A stretch of 52,772 bases of DNA from Sphingomonas sp. SRS2. GTDB lineage: Bacteria > Pseudomonadota > Alphaproteobacteria > Sphingomonadales > Sphingomonadaceae. The notes under the pieces are model-generated. The model was given only the letters and a program-made list of their open reading frames with translations, was not told the origin of the DNA and searched no databases. Location: contig NZ_LARW01000164.1 of the NCBI RefSeq assembly GCF_000971055.1, forward strand, positions 1 through 52,772. The letters run 5' to 3'. Every line of letters starts with the position of its first letter. Positions within the stretch are counted from its first letter, which is position 1. Positions 45,881 through 52,772 of the stretch are shown piece after piece. The translations under genes were made by a program, and so were the position numbers.

Positions 45881-47238
45881 TCCGCCAGCGCCTGCGGCAG
45901 ATGGCCGATGAGATCGTCGGCGATCAAGCCCGGTCCCGCCAGTTCGGCGGCGCGGCGGTGCAGCCACACGCCGGCACAGGCCGCCTCGAATGCGTCCAGA
46001 CCGCGGGCGCGGTTGGCGGCGATGAGGCCCGCCAGCACGTCGCCGGTGCCTGCGGTAGCAAGCCAGCCCGGTGCGGGCACGGAAATTGCCGCACGGCCAT
46101 CGGGCGCGGCCACCACCGTGTCGGGGCCCTTGAGCACGATCACCGCCTGCGCATTTGCGGCGGCGGCGCCGGCGCGCTCGACCCGGTTGCCGGGCAGTTC
46201 ACCGAACAGTTCGGCAAACTCGCCTTCATGCGGGGTCAGGATCGGCATGCCCTGGAGCGGGCGGCGTTCCGTGAGCAGCATCAGCGCATCGGCATCGAGT
46301 ATCAGCGGCTTCTTGCTCGCCAGCGCGGCATCGAGCAGCGCGCGTGCCGCAGCCTCGCGGCCGAGCCCCGGTCCGATCAGCGCCGCCCCAACCCGCCGGT
46401 CCACAAGGATGTCGGCGAGATCGCCGCCGCGTCGCACGATCGCGGCCGGGCCGCCCGTTCCATGCCCCGTCAGCGTCACATAGCCCGCGCCGCCGCGCTG
46501 CGCCGCCATCGCGGAGAGCATGGCAGCGCCAGGCATCGCGCCCTCGACCACGACGACATGGCCGCGCGTATATTTGTGGTCGTCCGGGCCCGGTGCGGGG
46601 AGGTGCGGACGGGCTATTTCGCTGAGCCGCGATGTCCCCGCTATGCCGATATCGGCGACGATCAACCGACCCATCAGCGCCGCTGCCGGTTGCAGCCGGT
46701 GCGCGGGCTTCAGCACCGCGAGCGCGACCGTCACGTCATAGGCGATTGCAGGGCCGAGCAGCGCGCCGTCATCGCTGCCGATCCCGCTCGGCAGATCGAC
46801 CGCGAGCCGCATCTGCGCCGCCGCCGCCAGCCGTTCGAGCGGTCCCGCGATCGCCGGATCAAGCGCACGGACCAGCCCGCTGCCGAACAGCGCATCGATC
46901 AGCAGCCGCGCCGGCTTCGCATCGGCGAGCGTCTCGACGGGGCCATCCCACCGCCCGCGATTGGCCCGCGCCGCATCGGTCCTGGGCTCGCCGCTCGCCG
47001 CCACGCGCACCGGCACTCCGCGATCCTTCAGCCGACGTGCGATCACATAACCATCGCCGCCATTATTGCCGGGGCCACAGACCACCAGCGCCGGCGCGCG
47101 CCCCGCATAGCGCCACGCCACCTCGGCCACTGCCGCGCCCGCGCGCTCCATTGCCTGCTCGACCGTGACGCCGGTCGCGAACACCGCCACTTCGGCGGCG
47201 CGCATCTCCGCAGCGGTCAGGATTGGGCGGCCGGTCAC
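45871..47238 (-). CDS. nnr: Bifunctional NAD(P)H-hydrate epimerase/dehydratase
   Basis: A 455-residue fusion. The N-terminal YjeF_N domain has LTAAEMRAAE and VCGPGNNGGDGYVIA; the C-terminal ribokinase-like domain has LTPHEGEFAELFG and TAGTGDVLAGLIA. Together they repair damaged NAD(P)HX: epimerase plus ADP- or ATP-dependent dehydratase. The start is a GTG at 47238 overlapping the stop of the small lipoprotein gene (GTGA). The long frame upstream to 47451 belongs to that gene's strand in another phase. Confidence 0.95.
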   Translation of the reverse strand: MTGRPILTAAEMRAAEVAVFATGVTVEQAMERAGAAVAEVAWRYAGRAPALVVCGPGNNGGDGYVIARRLKDRGVPVRVAASGEPRTDAARANRGRWDGPVETLADAKPARLLIDALFGSGLVRALDPAIAGPLERLAAAAQMRLAVDLPSGIGSDDGALLGPAIAYDVTVALAVLKPAHRLQPAAALMGRLIVADIGIAGTSRLSEIARPHLPAPGPDDHKYTRGHVVVVEGAMPGAAMLSAMAAQRGGAGYVTLTGHGTGGPAAIVRRGGDLADILVDRRVGAALIGPGLGREAAARALLDAALASKKPLILDADALMLLTERRPLQGMPILTPHEGEFAELFGELPGNRVERAGAAAANAQAVIVLKGPDTVVAAPDGRAAISVPAPGWLATAGTGDVLAGLIAANRARGLDAFEAACAGVWLHRRAAELAGPGLIADDLIGHLPQALAECL

Positions 47239-47594
47239 GGCGCGATCTTTGCCGGCAGACGATAGACGATGTCGCCCGCCATGACGTCGATCCCATCCGA
47301 TCCGGCGGGCGTGACCTTGACCATCTCGGCTCCGTCCGCCGCGATCACGCCGCGCCCGTCCTTCACCACCAGCAGGCGGCGAAACTCGCCATCGGGCGCA
47401 CGCGCGGTGAGGACGGCGCCATCGGGGGTGATCATGCGGTCGATGGTGCACAGCATCTTATATTCGCTCGCGCCGGGCAGGAGACAGGGGATCGGCTCGC
47501 TGCCGTCGATCTGGGTTTCGTCGGTGGCGTTGCAGGCGGGGAGGATGAGGAGCCCCGCCCACAGGTGAGCCTTCCGCACAGGAAGCCGGCGCAT
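47235..47594 (-). CDS. Small lipoprotein, hypothetical
   Basis: A 119-residue protein. The N-terminus MRRLPVRKAHLWAGLLILPAC has a lipobox LPAC with the lipidated cysteine near residue 21. Two further cysteines (PCLLPG, MLCTI) could form a disulfide. The rest looks like a small beta-rich domain (AVLTARAPDGEFRRLLVVKD). No family recognised. It overlaps the nnr GTG start, which suggests coupled translation. The ATG at 47594 is preferred to 47618 because it gives a proper signal sequence. Confidence 0.68.
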   Translation of the reverse strand: MRRLPVRKAHLWAGLLILPACNATDETQIDGSEPIPCLLPGASEYKMLCTIDRMITPDGAVLTARAPDGEFRRLLVVKDGRGVIAADGAEMVKVTPAGSDGIDVMAGDIVYRLPAKIAP

Positions 47595-47624
47595 CGCCGC
47601 GAGGTCCTGCAAGCCCACCCCTAA

Positions 47625-47646
47625 CCCCGCCCGAATGCGGGCGGGG
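47625..47646. terminator. Hairpin after ilvD
   Basis: CCCCGCCCG (47625-47633), AATG loop and CGGGCGGGG (47638-47646) form a 9-bp perfect stem just after the ilvD stop on the minus strand. The minus-strand continuation is GTTAGGGG, with no T-run. It probably stops or weakens transcription between ilvD and the lipoprotein gene. Confidence 0.55.
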
Positions 47647-47660
47647 AATACGGCGACGGA

Positions 47661-49382
47661 TCAGATATCCGCGAAGACATGCTTTTCGGACCTGGCGCCG
47701 GGATGCGTCACCGCTCCCTGCCAGGCCGGCCCGACGTTCTGCGCATAGCGCCACAGCGCGCCCGACTGATAGTCGTTCTCGCGCGGCTGCCACTTCGCCC
47801 GGCGCGCGGCGAGCACGTCGCGGGCCACGTCGAGATCGATCGTTCCGGCAATCGCGTCGATCGAAATGATGTCGCCATCCTCGATCAGCGCGATCGGGCC
47901 GCCATCGGCGGCTTCGGGGCCGACATGGCCGATGCAGAAGCCCCGCGTCGCGCCCGAGAAGCGGCCGTCGGTGATCAGCGCGACCTTCTCGCCCATGCCC
48001 TGGCCATAGAGCGCGGCGGTGGTCGCCAGCATCTCGCGCATGCCGGGGCCGCCCTTGGGGCCTTCATAGCGGATCACGATCACCGAACCCTCGACGATCC
48101 TGCGCGCCTCGACCGCGGCAAAACAGTCTTCCTCGCAATCGAACACCTGCGCCGGGCCGGTGAACTGGAGCCGCGCCATGCCCGCGACCTTCACGATCGC
48201 GCCTTCGGGGGCGAGCGTGCCCTTCAACCCAACGACGCCGCCAGTCGGGGTGATCGGGGTCTTCGCGTCGTAGATCACTTTCTGATCGGGGTTCCAGGTG
48301 ATCTCGTCGATATTCTCGCCCAGCGTCTTGCCGGTGACGGTCATGCAGTTGCCGTGCAACAGGCCTTCGGCCAGCATCGTCTTCATCAGCATGTAGACGC
48401 CGCCCGCTTCGGCCATGTCGCGGGCTACATAGCGGCCGCCTGGCTTCAGATCGGCGAGATAGGGGGTGGTCTTGAAGATATCGGCCACGTCGAACAGCGA
48501 AAAATCGATCCCCGCCTCATTCGCCATCGCGGGCAGATGGAGCCCGCCATTGGTCGAGCCGCCGGTCGCCGCGACGATCCGCGCGGCGTTTTCGAACGCC
48601 TCGCGGGTGCAGATGTCGCGCGGACGGATATTCTTCGCGATCAGCTCCATGATCTGCCGCCCCGCGGCGCGCGCGATATCGTCACGCGCCTTGTAGGGCG
48701 CGGGGGCCATGTTGGAATTGGGCAGCGACAGGCCGATCGCCTCGCCGACGCAGGCCATGGTGTTCGCGGTGAACTGCCCGCCGCACGCGCCGTGGCCGGG
48801 GCATGCCGCCTTCTCGATCGCGGTGACTTCGGCAAGGTCGCAGGCCTGGGCCGAATAGCGGCCGACCACCTCGAACACGTCCTGCACGGTCAGGTCGCGG
48901 CCCTGATAGGTGCCGGGCAGGATCGACCCGCCATAGACGAAGATCGACGGCACATTGAGCCGCAGCATCGCCATCATCATGCCGGGCAGCGACTTGTCGC
49001 ACCCCGCAAAGCCGACGACCGCGTCATAGCAATGACCGCGCACCGACAGCTCGACCGAGTCCGCGATCACCTCGCGGCTGACCAGCGACGATTTCATCCC
49101 CTGATGACCCATCGCGATGCCATCGGTAACAGTGATGGTGTTGAAGCGGCGCGGCGTGCCCCCCGCGGCCATCACGCCCTCGCGGCAGATGTCCGCCTGC
49201 GCATCGAGCGTGGTGTTGCACGGCGCGCTGTCGTTGCCCGCCGAGGCGACCGCGACGAAAGGCTGCGCGATCTCCTCCTCGGTCATCCCCATCGCATAAT
49301 AATAGCTGCGCTGCGGCGCGCGCTCGGGACCTACCGAAACATAGCGGCTGGGGAGCTTCGACTTGTCGAACGTGTGTGTCAT
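47661..49382 (-). CDS. ilvD: Dihydroxy-acid dehydratase
   Basis: A 573-residue iron-sulfur dehydratase of the branched-chain amino acid pathway. Cluster cysteines are Cys55 (SAPCNTT), [11 protein letters not shown] and [23 protein letters not shown] and [17 protein letters not shown] are family blocks. It makes the 2-keto acid precursors of valine and isoleucine. AGGAAGG-like sequence precedes the ATG at 49382. Length and sequence are ordinary. Confidence 0.97.
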   Translation of the reverse strand: MTHTFDKSKLPSRYVSVGPERAPQRSYYYAMGMTEEEIAQPFVAVASAGNDSAPCNTTLDAQADICREGVMAAGGTPRRFNTITVTDGIAMGHQGMKSSLVSREVIADSVELSVRGHCYDAVVGFAGCDKSLPGMMMAMLRLNVPSIFVYGGSILPGTYQGRDLTVQDVFEVVGRYSAQACDLAEVTAIEKAACPGHGACGGQFTANTMACVGEAIGLSLPNSNMAPAPYKARDDIARAAGRQIMELIAKNIRPRDICTREAFENAARIVAATGGSTNGGLHLPAMANEAGIDFSLFDVADIFKTTPYLADLKPGGRYVARDMAEAGGVYMLMKTMLAEGLLHGNCMTVTGKTLGENIDEITWNPDQKVIYDAKTPITPTGGVVGLKGTLAPEGAIVKVAGMARLQFTGPAQVFDCEEDCFAAVEARRIVEGSVIVIRYEGPKGGPGMREMLATTAALYGQGMGEKVALITDGRFSGATRGFCIGHVGPEAADGGPIALIEDGDIISIDAIAGTIDLDVARDVLAARRAKWQPRENDYQSGALWRYAQNVGPAWQGAVTHPGARSEKHVFADI

Positions 49383-50020
49383 CGGGCCTTCCTCCGTGTG
49401 CCGAGGCGTCTAGGCGGGAGGCCGGAATGAGGCAAGAGGATGGTGGCCGCGAGGGTGACGGATTTCGGGTGCACGGGGTTGTCTGCGCGTTTTTCGTGTT
49501 TTTTTATTTTTGTGGGGTTGGGTAGCTGGGCTTGAGGAGCGGTCGAGGCGGGCGGGGAGAAATTGATCGGCGAGGTCATTGCCGCTGCGTAGCAGGCGAT
49601 ATCCTACAATGGGAGAACATAGGCGAAACTATATCGCCTCTACCCGCCAACGCCTAAAGCGACGCAAAATAGGAAGGTGAGGATGGTCTGCTGTTGGGCC
49701 GCTAGCCGACTAGCACTTTGGAGCTCGCTGGCGGCGATAGCGGTCGTTCATCTGGTTGGACCGAGGCGTCCGCTAACGACCAGACCAAGACATTCGGGCG
49801 TGCCGGCACGATCGCCCGGATCTGACAGAAGCGGACGCTTGACGCTCACGAAGTTGCTCTTTGGCTCCCCGCATTCGTCGCCGCTCAAGCGTCACATTGT
49901 CTAAGCTGCAAGCTGCGGTGCCAAGCGTTGCGCTAAGAATAGAAGGAAGTGCGTCGGCCAATTGCGCCGTGGGTACACTCGCGCCATCAACTTCTTCAGC
50001 CTCAAGGACGAGAACGTTGG
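49383..50020. other. 638-base gap, no gene recognised
   Basis: No supported gene is seen. Upstream of ilvD lies an A/T-rich run (TTTTTTTATTTTTG, about 49498-49512) that may hold its promoter. Between about 49560 and 50020 the base mix is less GC-rich than the chromosome. Open frames on both strands (for example 49773-50402 minus) have no recognisable similarity and run into the lysR gene. It may be decayed sequence at the border of the accessory lysR-oxidoreductase cluster. Confidence 0.45.
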
Positions 50021-50923
50021 CTAGAAGAGGCTGGCTATTGTCTCCCGCAGCCAGCGTTGGGCTGGGTGTGTATCGTTGCGACGATGCCAGGCGAGCACGA
50101 GCGGCACGGATGCGAGATCGAGCGGCGGCGTCAGGACACTCAGGTCGTGGGAATGCCCCGAGGCGCTGACGACGCCGGCCATGAGCGTCGCGATCATGTC
50201 CGATCGCGCGATCAGCGCGGGCGCAGCATACATCTGCGGCAGCGTCAGCGCCACGCGGCGCTTCAGGCCACGTTTGGCCAACGCGGCGTCGACATGGCCG
50301 AACCGCTCGTTCTCTGGGGACACGAGCAGGTGCGACAACCCAAGGAAGGCCTTCAGGTCGAGCGGCAGGTCGGCCGCGGGGTGATCGCGGCGCAGGACAC
50401 ACACGAACCGCTCCTCGAACAGCGGGCGGGTGAGGATGCGTGCGGCCGGAACGGTCGGCGGCACGCCGACCGCGAGATCGATCTCACCGGCATCGAGCAT
50501 CGTCACCGCATCGTCGCGCGCGGTGAAGCTGCGGACGCGCAGGACCACCGCCGGCGCGATCTCGCGCAGCCTCTCGACCAGCCGCGGCAGCAGGACGTGG
50601 GCGGGATGTTCGGAGAGGCCGAGCGAGAAGGCCGCGGCCGACGAGCGTGGTTCGAACCGCTGGGTGAACGCCAGCGTCCGCTCGATTTCCGCCAAGGCGC
50701 GCCCGAGCGGCTCGGCCAGGTCGAGCGCTCGCGGCGTCGGCTGAAGTCCGGTCGGTCCGCGCACGAACAGTTCGTCGCCCAGAAGCGCGCGCAACCGCGA
50801 CAGCGCCGCGCTCATCGCCGGTTGCGTGCGCCCGACCCGCGCGCCGGCGCGCGTCACGCTGCGCTCCGCCATCAGCGCGTCGAACGCGACAAGCAGGTTC
50901 AGGTCAATGCCATGCAAATCCAT
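50021..50923 (-). CDS. LysR-family transcriptional regulator
   Basis: A 300-residue regulator. The winged helix-turn-helix occupies residues about 6-64 (LNLLVAFDALMAERSVTRAG, RTQPAMSAALSRLRALLGDE). A substrate-binding domain follows (VLLPRLVERLREIAPAVVLR, DLAVGVPPTV). It is divergent from three oxidoreductase-type genes, the classic arrangement for a LysR activator of its neighbours. A palindrome lies five bases upstream of its start. The inducer is unknown. Confidence 0.93.
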   Translation of the reverse strand: MDLHGIDLNLLVAFDALMAERSVTRAGARVGRTQPAMSAALSRLRALLGDELFVRGPTGLQPTPRALDLAEPLGRALAEIERTLAFTQRFEPRSSAAAFSLGLSEHPAHVLLPRLVERLREIAPAVVLRVRSFTARDDAVTMLDAGEIDLAVGVPPTVPAARILTRPLFEERFVCVLRRDHPAADLPLDLKAFLGLSHLLVSPENERFGHVDAALAKRGLKRRVALTLPQMYAAPALIARSDMIATLMAGVVSASGHSHDLSVLTPPLDLASVPLVLAWHRRNDTHPAQRWLRETIASLF

Positions 50924-50927
50924 CGCG

Positions 50928-50945
50928 TGGATGTTGCCACATCCA
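50928..50945. promoter_or_regulatory. Candidate LysR operator
   Basis: TGGATGT (50928-50934), TGCC and ACATCCA (50939-50945) make a perfect 7-bp inverted repeat in the 81-base gap between divergent lysR and the SnoaL-like gene. It sits where it could cover the lysR ribosome binding site, suited to autorepression. The T-N11-A core of LysR sites is not clearly met. Confidence 0.5.
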
Positions 50946-51004
50946 ATCTATCGATTTCAACACCGCCGCGCCGCTTCCTACCTTGGTCACATCACTCGAG
51001 GAGA

Positions 51005-51463
51005 ATGGATGTGAGCGACTATTCGACCACCAGCGATGCAGCCCGTCAGGTCCGCACAACGCTGGACACCTTCTACCGCGCCTTTGCGGGCGAGCCGGAC
51101 CTGCTCGATGATGTCGTGACATCCGACTGGCAGGATATCCCGCTTCTGCCGGGCCAGGGTGGTGGGCCGGAGGGGATCAAGCCGATGATTCGCGCCTTCA
51201 GGCAGGCGATCCCGGATCTCGCGATCACCGTTCACAGCGTGATCGCCGACGGCGACCAGGTCGGCGTGCGCGCGGCGATGACCGGCACTCATACTGGCGA
51301 GTGGTTCGGCGCCGCGCCGACAGGACGCGCCTTCACGATCACCCTCCACGAATTCCACCGCATCGAGAACGGACGCCTCACGCACACCTGGCATCTCGAA
51401 GACTGGTTCGGCTGGCTGAACCAGATCGGTGCCTGGCCCGCCGACAAGAAGGACGCATCATGA
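51005..51463 (+). CDS. SnoaL-like/ester cyclase family protein
   Basis: A 152-residue protein of the NTF2-like fold. VRTTLDTFYRAFAGEP, DWQDIPLLPGQG, IRAFRQAIPDLAITVH and GRLTHTWHLEDWFG resemble the SnoaL/ester cyclase family of polyketide cyclases and small-molecule hydrolases. The substrate is unknown. AGGAG lies directly upstream; GTG at 51011 has better spacing than ATG at 51005. Its stop overlaps the next ATG (ATGA at 51460-51463), so the three plus-strand genes form an operon. Confidence 0.85.
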   Translation: MDVSDYSTTSDAARQVRTTLDTFYRAFAGEPDLLDDVVTSDWQDIPLLPGQGGGPEGIKPMIRAFRQAIPDLAITVHSVIADGDQVGVRAAMTGTHTGEWFGAAPTGRAFTITLHEFHRIENGRLTHTWHLEDWFGWLNQIGAWPADKKDAS

Positions 51464-52389
51464 AGACCGCACGTATTTCCGCCTACAAGGCCGAGCCCGT
51501 CATCGCAGATACACCGGTACCCGCGATCGGCACCGGTGAGGTTCTGGTTCGCGTCGCCGCCACCGGACTCAACCCGCTCGACACCAAAATCCAGCAAGGG
51601 TTCATGCACGATTTCTTTCCGGTCGTGTTTCCCTACACGCTTGGCACCGACCTCGCCGGCACGATCGCCGAGGTCGGACCCGACGTGACCGGCTGGCGTG
51701 TCGGCGACCGTGTCGTCGCGCGGACCGATCCCTCTTCAGGCGGTGCGCTTGCGGGACGCGCGGTAGTCCCCGTCACGCACCTCGTCAGGCTCCCCGCGCC
51801 TGTGTCGTTCGAGCAGGCGGCCGGCGTACCGACCGCCGCCGGCACCGCCTGGCAGGCGCTGTTCGAGGTCGCGAAGCTTCGGTCGGGCCAAACCGCGTTG
51901 ATACATGCCGGCGCGGGCGGTGTCGGCAGCTTCGCAATCCAGCTCGCCCGCAACGCCGGCGCGCGCGTCATCGCCACCGCTTCCGGCGACGGTGTCGAGA
52001 TCGCCCGCCGCCTCGGTGCCGATCAGGTGATCGACTACACGGCGCAGCCGTTCGAGGATGCGGTGTCGGATGTCGATGTCGTACTCGACACGATCGGTGG
52101 CGACACCGAGCAGCGATCTTTCGGCGTGTTGCGCCGTGGTGGCTATCTCGCCGCCACCGCTTCACCGCCCGACGACGCGCTGGCGAGCGCGCATGGCGTG
52201 AACGCCGGCTTCGTGTTCCACCAGTCCGACGCCGCGCGGCTGGCACGGCTGCTTGAACAGGTGGCCGCCGGCACGCTCAGCGTGCTGGTCGACCGCGTGA
52301 TCCCGTTGGACCGGTCCGACGAGGCGTTCGCCCATCAGGCTTCGGGCCATGCCCGCGGCAAGATCATCGTCCAGATGGAGACGACGTGA
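51460..52389 (+). CDS. NADP-dependent MDR oxidoreductase (quinone reductase-like)
   Basis: A 309-residue member of the medium-chain dehydrogenase/reductase superfamily without zinc sites. GTGEVLVRVAATGLNPLD, the GLGTDLAG-type region (LGTDLAGTIAEVG), nucleotide-binding AGAGGVGSFAIQLARNAGA and VIDYTA are typical of quinone oxidoreductase (QorA/zeta-crystallin-like) enzymes. It overlaps the preceding and following genes by four and one bases (TGATG). The substrate is unknown; co-regulation with the LysR gene is inferred from the divergent layout. Confidence 0.92.
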   Translation: MKTARISAYKAEPVIADTPVPAIGTGEVLVRVAATGLNPLDTKIQQGFMHDFFPVVFPYTLGTDLAGTIAEVGPDVTGWRVGDRVVARTDPSSGGALAGRAVVPVTHLVRLPAPVSFEQAAGVPTAAGTAWQALFEVAKLRSGQTALIHAGAGGVGSFAIQLARNAGARVIATASGDGVEIARRLGADQVIDYTAQPFEDAVSDVDVVLDTIGGDTEQRSFGVLRRGGYLAATASPPDDALASAHGVNAGFVFHQSDAARLARLLEQVAAGTLSVLVDRVIPLDRSDEAFAHQASGHARGKIIVQMETT

Positions 52390-52772
52390 TGGCACAGCAG
52401 CAGAGAAGCGCGATCGTGACCGGCGCGTCGCACGGCATCGGAGCCGCTGTCGCCGGACGGCTGACGCAGGACGGGCTGGCGGTGGCGATCAACTATTCGT
52501 CAGCCAGCGACCCGGCGGACGCGCTCGTCGCGAAGATCGCGGCCGCCGGCGGGAAGGCGACCACGGTCAAGGCTGACGTTTCCGATCCGGCCGCGGTCAC
52601 GGCGCTGTTCGACGCCGCCGAGCAGGCGTTCGGCGGGGTCGGCGTGCTGGTCAACGATGCCGGCGTCATGACCCTGACGTCGATCGCCGAAGCGGAGGAC
52701 CATGCGTTCGACGAGACGATCGCGGTCAACCTGAAGGGTGCGCGCGCAAACCCATCCCCCCGGAACGCCAGC
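52389..52772 (+). CDS. Short-chain dehydrogenase/reductase, 3' truncated
   Basis: An N-terminal 128 residues of an SDR: the cofactor motif TGASHGIG (residues 11-18), ADVSD, VNDAGVMT (variant of the NNAG motif) and VNLKGA. The catalytic Ser-Tyr-Lys region lies beyond the window. After VNLKGA (base 52743) the sequence no longer follows the family pattern, which suggests an assembly artefact in the last 30 bases. The ATG overlaps the preceding stop (TGATG). Confidence 0.85.
   Translation, partial: MAQQQRSAIVTGASHGIGAAVAGRLTQDGLAVAINYSSASDPADALVAKIAAAGGKATTVKADVSDPAAVTALFDAAEQAFGGVGVLVNDAGVMTLTSIAEAEDHAFDETIAVNLKGARANPSPRNAS

Noticed and set aside
47679-49430. 583-residue frame antisense to ilvD
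   Set aside because: Shadow of ilvD with no family similarity.
49773-50402. 209-residue minus-strand frame overlapping lysR
   Set aside because: No recognisable domain; most of it lies in another phase of the lysR gene.
1-52772. CRISPR array, tRNA or rRNA genes
   Set aside because: No regular spaced repeats and no tRNA or rRNA-like sequence were found by eye in the gaps.

Overview
The window reads as one contig of a GC-rich alphaproteobacterium, most likely a sphingomonad (Sphingomonas or a close relative). The basis is the gene families and gene order: aroQ-accB-accC, smc next to two DsbA-like genes, a dciA-type gene and mutY, pheA divergent from a membrane-anchored cytochrome c, serC-serA-hisZ-purA, a serC leader RNA, and a speF-type leader in front of an ornithine decarboxylase. 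Both ends look like assembly breaks: the left edge lies inside an IS5-type element and the right edge inside a short-chain dehydrogenase. The species is an inference.

Bases 1-2450 are visibly AT-rich and foreign to the rest. A compact minus-strand operon encodes a DUF5131 (Gp37/Gp68, three-Cys motif) protein, a TcmP-type partner protein and a dGTPase-like HD phosphohydrolase. The last gene is cut by the IS. This is the best candidate for an undescribed system, possibly anti-phage. A transition zone (2426-2906) and an HGG-motif ORF running antisense into thiG separate it from the chromosomal backbone.

Bases 3294-25252 are housekeeping: a thiS-thiG fusion, aroQ, accB, accC, an ArsC-like protein, a GDSL hydrolase, a GST, smc, two DsbA-like proteins, dciA, mutY, nudC, pheA, cytochrome c, serC, serA, hisZ, purA, a DJ-1/PfpI protein, tag and a DUF1810 protein. 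Bases 25458-35653 hold a small ORF with a strong ribosome binding site, uvrB, a plus-strand cluster (2OG-Fe(II) oxygenase, DUF3617, arylamine N-acetyltransferase, MFS transporter, NRDE protein), a TonB-like protein, an MBL-fold hydrolase and a serine hydrolase gene broken by a one-base frameshift.

Bases 35655-49382 hold class I fumarase divergent from phenylalanine hydroxylase, wecB with a His-rich cation efflux gene, a polyamine module (speF-type leader, ornithine decarboxylase, deoxyhypusine synthase-like protein), a BLUF photoreceptor, MAPEG, a putative outer membrane protein, a TrmA/RumA-type methyltransferase, the NAD(P)HX repair enzyme, a small lipoprotein and ilvD. A 638-base gap follows, then a LysR regulator divergent from a SnoaL-like protein, a quinone oxidoreductase-like protein and the truncated dehydrogenase, each overlapping the next.

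Small inverted repeats of one family (GTCATTCC..GCGAA..GC.GG type) sit in several intergenic gaps. No tRNA, rRNA or CRISPR array was found.
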